Below the pieces are notes generated by a model that did no database searches, was not told the DNA's origin, and worked only from the letters and a program-made list of their open reading frames with translations. Shown piece after piece: positions 43,202-51,534 of a stretch of 64,000 nucleotides of DNA. The first letter of the stretch is position 1; each line of letters begins with the position of its first letter. The translations under genes were made by a program, and so were the position numbers. Source of the stretch: G963665815 sp942492065 (GTDB lineage: Bacteria; Cloacimonadota; Cloacimonadia; Cloacimonadales; JAIOQZ01); the NCBI GenBank assembly GCA_942492065.1, contig CALODV010000014.1:186001-250000 (forward strand), given 5' to 3'.

Positions 43202-44597
43202 CCAGTACTCCTAAAACCATAATCGATGCTACCACTATAAGATAAGAACTCCATCTCAGAATTCTCGGTTTTGATAACCAGAACTCATTGATATCCATAT
43301 TTGAATTGTACTCCATTGCAATCAGAATAATTATTCCAGCAAAAGAATGACTGAGAGAACGTGGATCAATGAACACGCTTCCGGGCTTCAATGTAACAAT
43401 TCCTTGAAGAATAGCCCATGCCTGCTGGAAGTTTGATGCTCTGAAGAAAATCAATCCCAGACATAATATGATAAAAGTAAGCAGATATCTGAAATAAATA
43501 CTTACAGTGTAAAGCTTCATTTTCTTAAGTCGTTTATCTAATTTCTTTCTCTTTTTCCGCATGAGAATATCATAAATCAGGAACACTGCCTGCCAGATTC
43601 CCCAGATAACAAAAGTCCAGTCAGCACCATGCCACAATCCGCTTAACAGGAACGTTATGAAAGTGAAAAAGCATATTCTGAACATTGTAGGATTTTTTTC
43701 AACGAGTGGGAAATATAAGTAGTCTTTTAACCATGTAGTAAGTGATATGTGATTCTTCTGCCAGTATTTGGTAACATTGGCAGAGAAATAAGGGAATCGG
43801 AAGTTAACCATCAGATCAAATCCCATGATTCTGGCAGAACCTCTTGCCAGATCGGAATATCCTGAGAAGTCACAATATATCTGAAACGCGAACAGTATTG
43901 TTGCCAGCATATAAGATATACCGCTGTGGTGTGGGTAGTGATTGAAAACAGCGTCAACATAAGTTGCAGCACGATCAGCAATAACAATTTTCTTGAACAT
44001 TCCCCAGAGCATGAGACGTAAGCCCTGAGTGGCTTTATCTGTATCAAAAGTGTGTTTTCTGTAGAACTGTGGCAGAAGGTTGGTCGCTCTTTCTATCGGC
44101 CCTGCCACAAGTTGTGGGAAAAAGGATACGAACAGAGCAAATATCCCGAAGTTTTTTTCAACCTTCAGTTTTCCTTTATAAACATCTATTGTATAGCTTA
44201 ATGCCTGGAAAGTGAAGAACGATATTCCAACGGGCAGCAATATCCTGGGCAGAGGGATTTTTATGAGAAGCCCCATACTGCTCATTATATAGTTTATGGA
44301 CTCCCCGAAGAAGTTGAAGTACTTATAATAATACAGTGCCGATAGACTCAGTACTACCGATATTATCAGTGTAATTCTTTTTGTCTTCTTCTTCTCAGCC
44401 TTGTTTATTGCTAAACCAGCAAGATAATTTATCCCTGTTACTCCAAATAGAAGTATTGCGTATTCCGGTTTCCAGCACATGTAAAAGTAGTAGCTGGCAA
44501 TCAACAGCAATAACCATCTTACTTTATGTGGTATTGAAAAGTAGAGAATGGTTACAACTGGGAAAAAAACTAAAAACTCAAATGAGTTGAAAAGCAT
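43170..44597 (-). CDS. MBOAT family O-acyltransferase, second pair
   Basis: The 475-residue protein has the same layout as the first MBOAT: ILLPVGISFFTFQALSYTIDVYKG, FFPQLVAGPIERATNLLP, FSGYSDLARG, YWQKNHISLTTWLKDYLY and LLSGLWHGADWTFVIWG with the active His. Identity to the first copy is only moderate outside these blocks, so the two are diverged paralogues that probably serve different acceptors or acyl groups. It ends in FIYFQF like the first. It is the leading gene of the minus-strand pair, and its SGNH partner overlaps its 3' end by 32 bp. Confidence 0.9.
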   Translation of the reverse strand: MLFNSFEFLVFFPVVTILYFSIPHKVRWLLLLIASYYFYMCWKPEYAILLFGVTGINYLAGLAINKAEKKKTKRITLIISVVLSLSALYYYKYFNFFGESINYIMSSMGLLIKIPLPRILLPVGISFFTFQALSYTIDVYKGKLKVEKNFGIFALFVSFFPQLVAGPIERATNLLPQFYRKHTFDTDKATQGLRLMLWGMFKKIVIADRAATYVDAVFNHYPHHSGISYMLATILFAFQIYCDFSGYSDLARGSARIMGFDLMVNFRFPYFSANVTKYWQKNHISLTTWLKDYLYFPLVEKNPTMFRICFFTFITFLLSGLWHGADWTFVIWGIWQAVFLIYDILMRKKRKKLDKRLKKMKLYTVSIYFRYLLTFIILCLGLIFFRASNFQQAWAILQGIVTLKPGSVFIDPRSLSHSFAGIIILIAMEYNSNMDINEFWLSKPRILRWSSYLIVVASIMVLGVLDESQFIYFQF

Positions 44598-44858
44598 TTA
44601 TACTTTCTCCAAATTATAAAATTTCATTATGTAAAGACATATTCAATACTCAGATTTCAAGTCAAGAAATAAATTAGAGATGATACTCAGTTGCTGGCTT
44701 TCCGGCAATCTGCAAGTTCTCAATAACACGCTCAGGAAAATTTATTATTTTGCAAATGATAAATATATATAAACCAGAGCTCCACAAACAAAAATTAGAA
44801 ATTAGTTGACAAAAAAAACTATTCACAAGTGTTAATTTACTTACGAAAGGAAATTGTG

Positions 44859-44951
44859 ATGGCATGTATATGGGGTGTAGAGAAATGCAATAACTGTTTT
44901 CCTATCCTCCTATATACATATTTGAAAAATAACACTTTAATTAACTCTTAA
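44859..44951 (+). CDS. Possible 30-residue cysteine-containing leader peptide
   Basis: An ATG preceded by AAAGGA opens a 30-codon frame (begins MACIWGVEKCNNCF) with Cys at positions 3, 10 and 13. Its stop codon lies at 44949-44951, two bases before the AGGAGG of the cysteine-rich gene that follows. That placement suits a translated leader that delivers ribosomes to the next gene. No homologue is recognised and a frame this short could occur by chance. Confidence 0.3.
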   Translation: MACIWGVEKCNNCFPILLYTYLKNNTLINS

Positions 44952-44962
44952 CAGGAGGAATA

Positions 44963-45310
44963 ATAAAAAAATTACTGATAGCAGTCATATTCTGTTTATC
45001 ATTCATGCTGCTGACAGCTGACGGAATTGATGAAATCTATGAACTATCATGTGACCTTGATGCAGAAACCGGACATTGTGTGATGAACGCAGTAACAAAT
45101 ATTGGAGATGTTCAGGTTCAGGGTTTTGAAGAAATTCGCAGGTGGACTCAGTGGCAAGAAATGATTATGGGATACATGAAAATGAGAGATTATACCGTAA
45201 GTAAATACAGATGTCAATTTGTGTGTACTTATCCTGGTACTGATTGTTTTAGTGAAGCTAATAGACTGTTAGATTTGTACGAAGACATTTTAGATCACAA
45301 CAATCTATAA
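44963..45310 (+). CDS. Small exported cysteine-rich protein with apparent ATA start
   Basis: From an ATG at 45005 the frame encodes 101 residues without a complete signal peptide. The frame is open upstream, and reading from 44963 adds KKLLIAVIFCLSF, a convincing signal peptide, with AGGAGG four bases before the codon ATA. No ATG, GTG or TTG is present at that place, so the start codon appears to be ATA, or an ATG mutated to ATA. The mature part has five Cys (CD...HC...RCQFVC...DC), suggesting disulfides. It is first in an operon with a propeller-like protein and a CXXC thioredoxin-like protein. Function unknown. Confidence 0.5.
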   Translation: MKKLLIAVIFCLSFMLLTADGIDEIYELSCDLDAETGHCVMNAVTNIGDVQVQGFEEIRRWTQWQEMIMGYMKMRDYTVSKYRCQFVCTYPGTDCFSEANRLLDLYEDILDHNNL

Positions 45311-45317
45311 ATAAGAG

Positions 45318-45356
45318 CATCAGTCAGAGTTCTTTCTCTGACTGGTGTCTTTTTTT
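45318..45356 (+). terminator. Hairpin terminator or attenuator after the cysteine-rich gene
   Basis: CATCAGTCAGAG (45318-45329) pairs with CTCTGACTGGTG (45336-45347) over 12 bp with one G-U and a 6-nt loop, then TCTTTTTTT. It lies just 14 bp before the TTG start of the next gene, so it may set a ratio between the abundant small protein and the downstream genes. Confidence 0.8.
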
Positions 45357-45369
45357 AAAAGGAGAAACT

Positions 45370-46530
45370 TTGAAAAGACTCACCTATACTGTTATTTATA
45401 TATATATTTATTTAAGTGCATTACATGCTGTAAATATTGTGAATATTTACGAAAAGAAAATCATGGAGACAAATGGTACTATTATTAATCAAGCATCAGC
45501 GTATAATGAAAGTAATGATGTACTGGTGTTTGTAACACTGCCTGACACATTGTTTTATGGTGATAAAACTGTCGAACAGACAAGAATTTTTTATTCTTAC
45601 GATATAAAAACAGATCACGTTAGTGATTTTGCGGTTCCCAAAGGATATACCGGTAATTCATTGAAATGTCCTGTTTATACAGTAAGCATCGACGATACTC
45701 TTTTCTTTCTTGATCAAAGTAACACAAGAGTTTCCGCTATGAAACTCATTGGTAATCGTTTTGAAACTCAATATACAATTGATATGGATTCTAAAACTAG
45801 ATCAAGTGTTTTCAGTATCATAGACTCAAAAATGTATACATCAAAATCCACTTCAGGTACTAGTCAAAGAAAATCATTGAGTGTTTATGAAATCAATCTG
45901 GATAACCAATACAGTGATTCAAGAATTTTAACAGATGAAAAGCATTTTATTGAATATACAAAATATCGTGATCAATTAGATAGTAGAATAAACAAACTTC
46001 TTAAAATTGGTGCTGATGAAGGAAATAGTGAAATGATTCTCGATTTCACAGAAGCGATGTTGTCAGAAAATACTTATTTCAATGTTTACGCTTTCAAATA
46101 CAATGATAAAGTACTGGCAATGAATGGTTGTGGAACTGATATTTATGAAATTGCCGGAGATTCTGAAAAACTGTATACAACGGTTGATACTATGCTTTCA
46201 CTGAGGGAACAGGAAGTAACTATAATGAGAGAAAACAAACTGATTCCAAGGCATTTTGATACTTATTCCCAGATACAGAGAGTCTTTTGTGATGAATCTA
46301 AAAGCATTATTATGATCTATTTGGACAGGATGAAGAAAGTAAAAGAAGCATCCGGAGATATGAATGATTATCTGATTATTAAATTTACAGGTAACAACAA
46401 AGCAGATGATGAAATAGTACTTCCCATTAATTTCATGCCAGTCTATTATAATGAAGAAACAAGCACATTTTACGGTTTAAAGAAAGATGCTGGTGTCCTG
46501 AAATATGTTGAATATAAGTTAGAGGTATAA
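45370..46530 (+). CDS. Exported beta-propeller-like protein of unknown function
   Basis: The 386-residue protein has a signal peptide (MKRLTYTVIYIYIYLSALHA). The mature part is beta-rich with propeller-like repeats (VYTVSIDDTLFFLDQSNTRVSAMKL), resembling the six-bladed propeller lipoproteins of Bacteroidetes, but it has no lipobox Cys. The start is a TTG six bases after AAGGAG; no better start lies nearby. It follows a terminator-like hairpin and is immediately followed by the thioredoxin-like gene (stop and start adjoining), so the two are one translation unit. Assignment to the propeller fold is by pattern only. Confidence 0.6.
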   Translation: MKRLTYTVIYIYIYLSALHAVNIVNIYEKKIMETNGTIINQASAYNESNDVLVFVTLPDTLFYGDKTVEQTRIFYSYDIKTDHVSDFAVPKGYTGNSLKCPVYTVSIDDTLFFLDQSNTRVSAMKLIGNRFETQYTIDMDSKTRSSVFSIIDSKMYTSKSTSGTSQRKSLSVYEINLDNQYSDSRILTDEKHFIEYTKYRDQLDSRINKLLKIGADEGNSEMILDFTEAMLSENTYFNVYAFKYNDKVLAMNGCGTDIYEIAGDSEKLYTTVDTMLSLREQEVTIMRENKLIPRHFDTYSQIQRVFCDESKSIIMIYLDRMKKVKEASGDMNDYLIIKFTGNNKADDEIVLPINFMPVYYNEETSTFYGLKKDAGVLKYVEYKLEV

Positions 46531-47112
46531 ATGAAGAAACTCGTGATTTTAATTTTACTTATGTCATTCTGTATCTCTTTGATTTCAGTGAATGAAATGA
46601 TAGAAAAAAAAGTAACAAAGTACTACGATTACAGTAAAATTACAGATTCTCTTTTGTTCAAGCACAAACTGACAGATTTGAATGAGAATGAAGTTGATTT
46701 TTCTGACAGGATTTACAATTCAGAAGATCCGATTCTGCTTTGTATTGCAACACCATATTCATGTTCTTCCTGCAATGCTTCTTTTTATCCAATGTTGAAT
46801 GAATTTACAGAACTTGATTCGAACAGGACTTGTTTTATAATAGAAAATCACTATCTCAGGGATACTATGAAGAGGTACAATGAAATTATACCACATATAA
46901 GTCAGGGAACTCGCATTTTGTTTGATACTGAAGGAAGGAATGCAAGTTTACTGAAGTTTGATGATACCGGTAATAACTTCTGGTTTGTTATTGTAAAGAA
47001 AGGTAGAATTCAACATGTGATTGGCTATGCTGATTATCAGAATGAGTGTAAGCCGATCGGTTACTACATGGAAGAATTACATAAATTCTGGGAAGTTAAA
47101 AGCGAAAAGTAG
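46531..47112 (+). CDS. Exported thioredoxin-like protein with CSSC motif
   Basis: The 193-residue protein has a signal peptide (MKKLVILILLMSFCISLISVN). It then shows a redoxin-type strand and active site, DPILLCIATPYSCSSCNASFYPMLNEF, where CSSC is the CXXC pair at the start of a helix, as in TlpA/thioredoxin folds. A later YADYQN region takes the place of the usual cis-Pro segment, which is not obvious. It would act outside the cytoplasm on disulfides. The cysteine-rich exported protein two genes upstream is a natural candidate partner. Start adjoins the stop of the upstream gene. Confidence 0.65.
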   Translation: MKKLVILILLMSFCISLISVNEMIEKKVTKYYDYSKITDSLLFKHKLTDLNENEVDFSDRIYNSEDPILLCIATPYSCSSCNASFYPMLNEFTELDSNRTCFIIENHYLRDTMKRYNEIIPHISQGTRILFDTEGRNASLLKFDDTGNNFWFVIVKKGRIQHVIGYADYQNECKPIGYYMEELHKFWEVKSEK

Positions 47113-47121
47113 TACTCATAT

Positions 47122-47156
47122 AAAAAAAGCTCAGGTAGTAATAATTATCTGAGCTT
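47122..47156 (-). terminator. Terminator between convergent genes
   Basis: AAGCTCAGGTA (47127-47137) pairs with TATCTGAGCTT (47146-47156) over 11 bp with one G-U and an 8-nt loop. On the minus strand it ends in a run of T, so it terminates the aminotransferase gene; it may also stop the plus-strand operon. Confidence 0.8.
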
Positions 47157-47176
47157 ATCTAAATGTTGGTAGCATT

Positions 47177-48661
47177 TTAGATTTTCAGCCAATCCTCTAG
47201 TAGCCTGTTTTCAAGATTTATATCATTTTTGTGTGTGAATTCATTAGTTGAGGGATCATAATCGTAGTCTTCTTTCCACTCGTCATATTTCTCGGCAATC
47301 TGTCTCAGTGCATCAAAGATGTAGTGGAGTTCGTCATTGGTAATTGTCGGGTGGATGGAAAATCTGATCCAGCCCGGCTTCTTGGAAAGATCTCCGCTTT
47401 CAATCTGCTTTGTGATTGAATGGGATATTCTTTTCTGAATGTAATACAGGAAATGTCCGTATGTGCCTGCACAGGCACAACCACCACGCATCTGAATTCC
47501 GAATCTGTCATTCAGCAATTTAACAATAAGGTTGTAGTGTTTATCCTGCATAAAGAAAGAAATAACACCAAGACGATCCTTATGGCTTTCTTCCAGTATA
47601 CGTAAGCCGGGGATTTGAGGAAGATTATCGAAAATAAGTTCGAGTATTTCTTTTTCCCTCTTAACAATATTTTCCGTTCCCATTTTCTCTTTCAGCTTCA
47701 CGCATAAGGCAAATTTGATTGTCTGAAGGAATGGAGGAGTTCCGCCATCTTCACGGATTTCGATATCCTCGTAGTATCCGACTTCATTCCAGGGATTTGT
47801 CCAGTTTACTGTACCACCGCCCGGTCTGTCCGGTACTCTGTTATGGTACATGCACTCATTAAAAATAAGTACTCCGGGAGTTCCGGGACCACCAAGAAAT
47901 TTATGTGGTGAAAGGAATATTGCATCAAGTCTTTCCTCTTTGTTTTCAGGATGCATGTTAATGTTTACATACGGTCCTGAACAAGCATAGTCAGCAAAGC
48001 AATATCCATCGTATTTATGAACAAGAGAGGCTATCTGATGAACTCGAGGCTGCATTCCGGTAACGTTGGAACAAGCTGAAACTGAAGCAATCTTAAGAGG
48101 ACGATTTTTATACTGTTCCAGGAGTTCTTTCAGGTGATCAACATCTACAAGACCATCGCAGGTTGCTTTGATGATAATTACATCAGCAATTGTCTCGATC
48201 CAGGACGTGTGATTGGAATGATGCTCCATATGAGTAACGAAAACTACAGGTCTGTTCTCATTGCAGATTGAGAAATTCTCGCAGTATTTTTCAGGAATTT
48301 TCAGACCGAGAATTCTCTGAAGCTTGACAATCGCTCCGGTCATTCCTGAACCGGCAAGGATTATTTTATCGCATTCTGAAGCATTTACATGTCTTTTAAT
48401 GATTTCTTTTGCTTCATGATATGCTTTGGTCATCAATGTTCCGGTAATAGTTGTTTCCGTATGGGTATTACCGACAAAAGGACCGAATTTTTCTGCAATT
48501 GCATCTTCAATCGGTTTATATAACCTGCCGCTGGCTGTCCAGTCAGCATAAATTAGGGGTTTAACTCCATAAGGGGTTTCAAATTCGGCATCATAGCCAA
48601 TAATATTTTTTCTGAACTGACTGAAGTAGTTCTCTAAATTACCTGAAAAATCTTTACTCAT
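47177..48661 (-). CDS. Class V aminotransferase / cysteine desulfurase-like protein
   Basis: The 494-residue protein is a PLP fold-type I enzyme of the SufS/CsdA group: VFVTHMEHHSNHTSW (the HxxHxxN..PW block), SACSNVTGMQPRVHQI, FADYACSGPYV, FLSPHKFLGGPGTPG with the PLP Lys, and RGGCACAGTYGHFL with a Cys in the loop where desulfurases carry their catalytic Cys. It is about 80 residues longer than SufS, with an acidic C-terminal tail. Sulfur transfer from cysteine is possible, but no suf/isc partner is nearby. Related long family members are of unknown substrate. It stands alone, with its own terminator. Confidence 0.8.
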   Translation of the reverse strand: MSKDFSGNLENYFSQFRKNIIGYDAEFETPYGVKPLIYADWTASGRLYKPIEDAIAEKFGPFVGNTHTETTITGTLMTKAYHEAKEIIKRHVNASECDKIILAGSGMTGAIVKLQRILGLKIPEKYCENFSICNENRPVVFVTHMEHHSNHTSWIETIADVIIIKATCDGLVDVDHLKELLEQYKNRPLKIASVSACSNVTGMQPRVHQIASLVHKYDGYCFADYACSGPYVNINMHPENKEERLDAIFLSPHKFLGGPGTPGVLIFNECMYHNRVPDRPGGGTVNWTNPWNEVGYYEDIEIREDGGTPPFLQTIKFALCVKLKEKMGTENIVKREKEILELIFDNLPQIPGLRILEESHKDRLGVISFFMQDKHYNLIVKLLNDRFGIQMRGGCACAGTYGHFLYYIQKRISHSITKQIESGDLSKKPGWIRFSIHPTITNDELHYIFDALRQIAEKYDEWKEDYDYDPSTNEFTHKNDINLENRLLEDWLKI

Positions 48662-48790
48662 ACTTGATCCAAAAAATAAATTTTCTCAATTTTCAAAGTT
48701 TCGTTTTTTTTGTCAAATTCTTTAACAGTATTAACTATTTTAATCAACCGTCTGAGATGTAAAAGATTGTACTAAATCTGAATGACTGTA

Positions 48791-49615
48791 TTACATCATT
48801 CTCATAGTACCTTTGAAGAAATCTATATTAACTGTAAAAATCATTGCTCCCTGTTTCTTATCCAGGTTACCGGTTATTTCTTCTATTCCTGATACAATTC
48901 TGTTAATTTTATCTTCAGGAATCAGGGCAATAATTGTTTTGCTCTGGTTTTTGTTCTCATTCATAAATCCGATGAAATTGGCAAAAATCGGTATATTGGA
49001 GATATATTCACCCATTCCGAAAGAATCGAAAACAGTTGCTCCGTCTATTCCTTCTTCCAGGAAGTACTCGAGAATATCATAAAGAAACTCTTCAACGTAC
49101 AGTATAACATACATTAGTTTCATCTTCCTGATTTTCTTGATTTTGCCTGTAGAAAGGCTTGTGTTGCGGAAAAGGCTTTCTTTTATTGCCTGAACCGTAT
49201 TAGATGAAATGAGTTCTTTTTTTATGCCTGTTTTACGAATTAAGCCAGAAATATAAGCCAGGATTTGCACATGGACATCAACTTGTTCTACCGGTCCGAG
49301 AATAACAAAAAATACTTTGGCTTTCTTCTTGTCGAGACTGGCAAAATCAACTCCTTTGGAAGAAACGGCAATAAATATTATGAATTGGTCCAGCCCTTCG
49401 ATTCTGGCATGCGGAATAGCTATTTCATCCCCAAAACCGGTTGTCCCCTGATTTTCTCTGTCCATCAGTTTCTGATAAATCATTGAAACTGGAACATCCT
49501 TCAATTTTACATGTCTGCCGGCTAGTTCTGCCAGACCTTTAACAGCGTCTTTTTTTGAATTAGGGTTGAAACCGACCGCACTACAGTCTGTACTGAAAAA
49601 ATCTGTGTAATCCAT
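48791..49615 (-). CDS. PTS EIIA domain fused to a PII-like domain
   Basis: Residues ~1-155 are an EIIA (fructose/Ntr-type) domain with the active His in GFGDEIAIPHARIEG. Residues ~165-274 align by eye with the PII signal protein fold: KLMYVILYVEEFLYDILEYF..EGIDGATV then TIIALIPEDKINRIVSGIEEITG...GAMIFTVNIDFF, but the T-loop with its modified Tyr is replaced. The protein would join phosphotransfer and ligand sensing in one chain. Its ATG shares one base with the antiporter stop (TAATG), so the two are made together, and regulation of that antiporter is the simplest reading. No EI, HPr or NtrX neighbours were seen. Confidence 0.75.
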   Translation of the reverse strand: MDYTDFFSTDCSAVGFNPNSKKDAVKGLAELAGRHVKLKDVPVSMIYQKLMDRENQGTTGFGDEIAIPHARIEGLDQFIIFIAVSSKGVDFASLDKKKAKVFFVILGPVEQVDVHVQILAYISGLIRKTGIKKELISSNTVQAIKESLFRNTSLSTGKIKKIRKMKLMYVILYVEEFLYDILEYFLEEGIDGATVFDSFGMGEYISNIPIFANFIGFMNENKNQSKTIIALIPEDKINRIVSGIEEITGNLDKKQGAMIFTVNIDFFKGTMRMM

Positions 49616-50865
49616 TATTTCTCCATATCGTTTCCTCTTATTATCGCATATCTCGATAATGAAGGACCAATTAGCTCGTTCACAAATACTGATAGTAGAA
49701 CGATGTTTATCATATTATCTATTATTGCAACTTGATCAGCCGGTAGAAGCTTAATAAGTGGTGATGCCTGTATCAGCAGGACAAGTCCAATAGCTACACC
49801 GGCCTGTGGAAGCATACAAATTCCCAGATATTTCCTTATTCTGGATTGAGATCCACTGATAAGACAGCCTGTGTATACTCCAGTGTATTTCCCTATTGCC
49901 CTGAAGATTATATACACTGTACCAAGCAGCAACACACTTTTGTTCATGAATATCGCCGGCTGAAGCTCTGTTCCTGCAATTACGAAAAAGAGAGCATATA
50001 CAGGAGGGGAAAGCGGTTCCAGTATTCTGAAAATTCTGTGATTTCTGGGTGAAAGATTTATCAGAATTGCTCCTGCTGCCATGTTCATAAGCAGAGGAGA
50101 CAGGTGAAATATAATTGCTGTAGCAGTACTTATAAATATGATACCCAGACTGATAATGAGTATCTCATTGTTGTTGTTCTTTTTTCGTGTAGTGATGTGA
50201 ATGAGATAACCGCTTACAAGTCCGATTGTCACTGAGGCTGCAACTTCCAGAAAAGCATGCATAACAATAACAAAGCTGCTTTCATTACCTCCCGGGTTGA
50301 GCATACCGGAAACTATGGCAAAAACAACTCCAAACAGGATTACACATCCTGCATCATCTAGAGCTACAACTCCGTAAAGGTAATCGATAAATACTCCATG
50401 TGCACGCAACGACTGTACAATGGCAACGGTTGCAGCAGGTGCTGTCGCGGCGGCAATTGCTCCCAGAAGCAAAGCAAACGGTAGTTCCAGCTTGAAGAGC
50501 CACAGGGATATAGTGACTGCCAGGAAGGTAAATAATATCTGTACTATTGTAATGATCAGAATAGCTTTACCCATCCGCTTCAGTTTCTTCCAGTAAAACT
50601 CACCACCAATTGTGAGGGCAATAAGCCCCAGAGCAACTTCTGTAATGGTTCTCAATGACTCATTCATGTGGTGGGGAATAACCTGCAGAACAGAATCCCC
50701 GAGCAATATACCGGCAATAATAAATCCTGTAATCTCAGGGAGTTTTACTTTCGCCGATAGTTTACCTATAAGATAACCGACTATGAGAAGTGTTCCAACT
50801 GAAAACAGAGGATGCTCATTCATCGTGTGCTTCAGATTATCCAGATACAAGAAAAATTCGTTCAT
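49615..50865 (-). CDS. Kef/NhaP-type cation:proton antiporter
   Basis: The 416-residue protein has about twelve hydrophobic helices and antiporter signatures: TLLIVGYLIGKLSAKVKLPEITGFIIAG, ALGLIALTIGGEFYWKKL, AIAAATAPAATVAIVQ, VVALDDAGCVILFG (the helix-5 DD/ND motif of CPA proteins) and FFVIAGTELQPA. The ALDDA pair suggests electrogenic exchange, though the ion cannot be told. It resembles the antiporter half of the fusion at 18.6 kb, but here the EIIA domain is on a separate protein encoded directly downstream with a one-base overlap. Confidence 0.88.
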   Translation of the reverse strand: MNEFFLYLDNLKHTMNEHPLFSVGTLLIVGYLIGKLSAKVKLPEITGFIIAGILLGDSVLQVIPHHMNESLRTITEVALGLIALTIGGEFYWKKLKRMGKAILIITIVQILFTFLAVTISLWLFKLELPFALLLGAIAAATAPAATVAIVQSLRAHGVFIDYLYGVVALDDAGCVILFGVVFAIVSGMLNPGGNESSFVIVMHAFLEVAASVTIGLVSGYLIHITTRKKNNNNEILIISLGIIFISTATAIIFHLSPLLMNMAAGAILINLSPRNHRIFRILEPLSPPVYALFFVIAGTELQPAIFMNKSVLLLGTVYIIFRAIGKYTGVYTGCLISGSQSRIRKYLGICMLPQAGVAIGLVLLIQASPLIKLLPADQVAIIDNMINIVLLSVFVNELIGPSLSRYAIIRGNDMEK

Positions 50866-50947
50866 ATTTGTTTCCTGATGAATTTATCCATTATTATTCT
50901 TAATAATCAATGCTGTCAATATTTGTTTTATTTTCATTTTCAGGAAG

Positions 50948-51382
50948 TTATGCTTTTTCGAGTACAGGACCGGTACCCGGGATAAGTTTACCGTTAAAAT
51001 ACTTCTCACGATTGGATTTTGCTTCCTCAGTCCATTTTTCAAAGCCAAGAAGTTTTATCCGGCAAAGATTATACATTTTATAGTTGTGCGGGAATTTACT
51101 TGCTCCATCTGCGCATGTGAGAAATTTTTCACATGGGAAATCATCACATTCATAACAGAACTCATGCCCTTTTGTGGAAACACAATCCCAGGTTTCACAG
51201 GCGAAGGCGTCCATTATTTTCCCTTTCTGTTCTCTACAGCCTTTGCAATATACTAAAGCTTCCGGAATGTTCATATTTTTGCTGATCATTTCCACAAGTT
51301 CTTCGGTGATATTATCCTCGTATAAATCGCAATTGAAACAGTCAATTCCGCAAGGTGCTGTCAGGTTTCTTATATCTTTCAT
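50948..51382 (-). CDS. DUF3795 cysteine-rich protein
   Basis: The 144-residue protein has the DUF3795 cysteine pattern: APCGIDCFNCDLY near the N terminus, CKGCR, then CETWDCVSTKGHEFCYECDDFPCEKF. About a dozen Cys suggest metal or iron-sulfur binding, though the function of the family is unknown. These proteins are common in anaerobes. It stands alone on the minus strand, divergent from the TPR lipoprotein gene, with a weak ribosome site GGAG before the ATG. Confidence 0.85.
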   Translation of the reverse strand: MKDIRNLTAPCGIDCFNCDLYEDNITEELVEMISKNMNIPEALVYCKGCREQKGKIMDAFACETWDCVSTKGHEFCYECDDFPCEKFLTCADGASKFPHNYKMYNLCRIKLLGFEKWTEEAKSNREKYFNGKLIPGTGPVLEKA

Positions 51383-51534
51383 GAAATCTCCTTTACATAA
51401 TCATCGATTTTCAAAAAATATCATTATTGATTAACCAAGTAGCTAAGGCTATGATTATTGGTCAATTTAATAAACATATTTGTGTTTGTTAACGTTTTAT
51501 TGAGTTATTTAATATCTATTAAGAGAGGAATATT

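Noticed and set aside
45005..45310. Cysteine-rich gene starting at the internal ATG
   Set aside because: This start has no ribosome site and would cut the signal peptide in half; the upstream reading with AGGAGG fits better.
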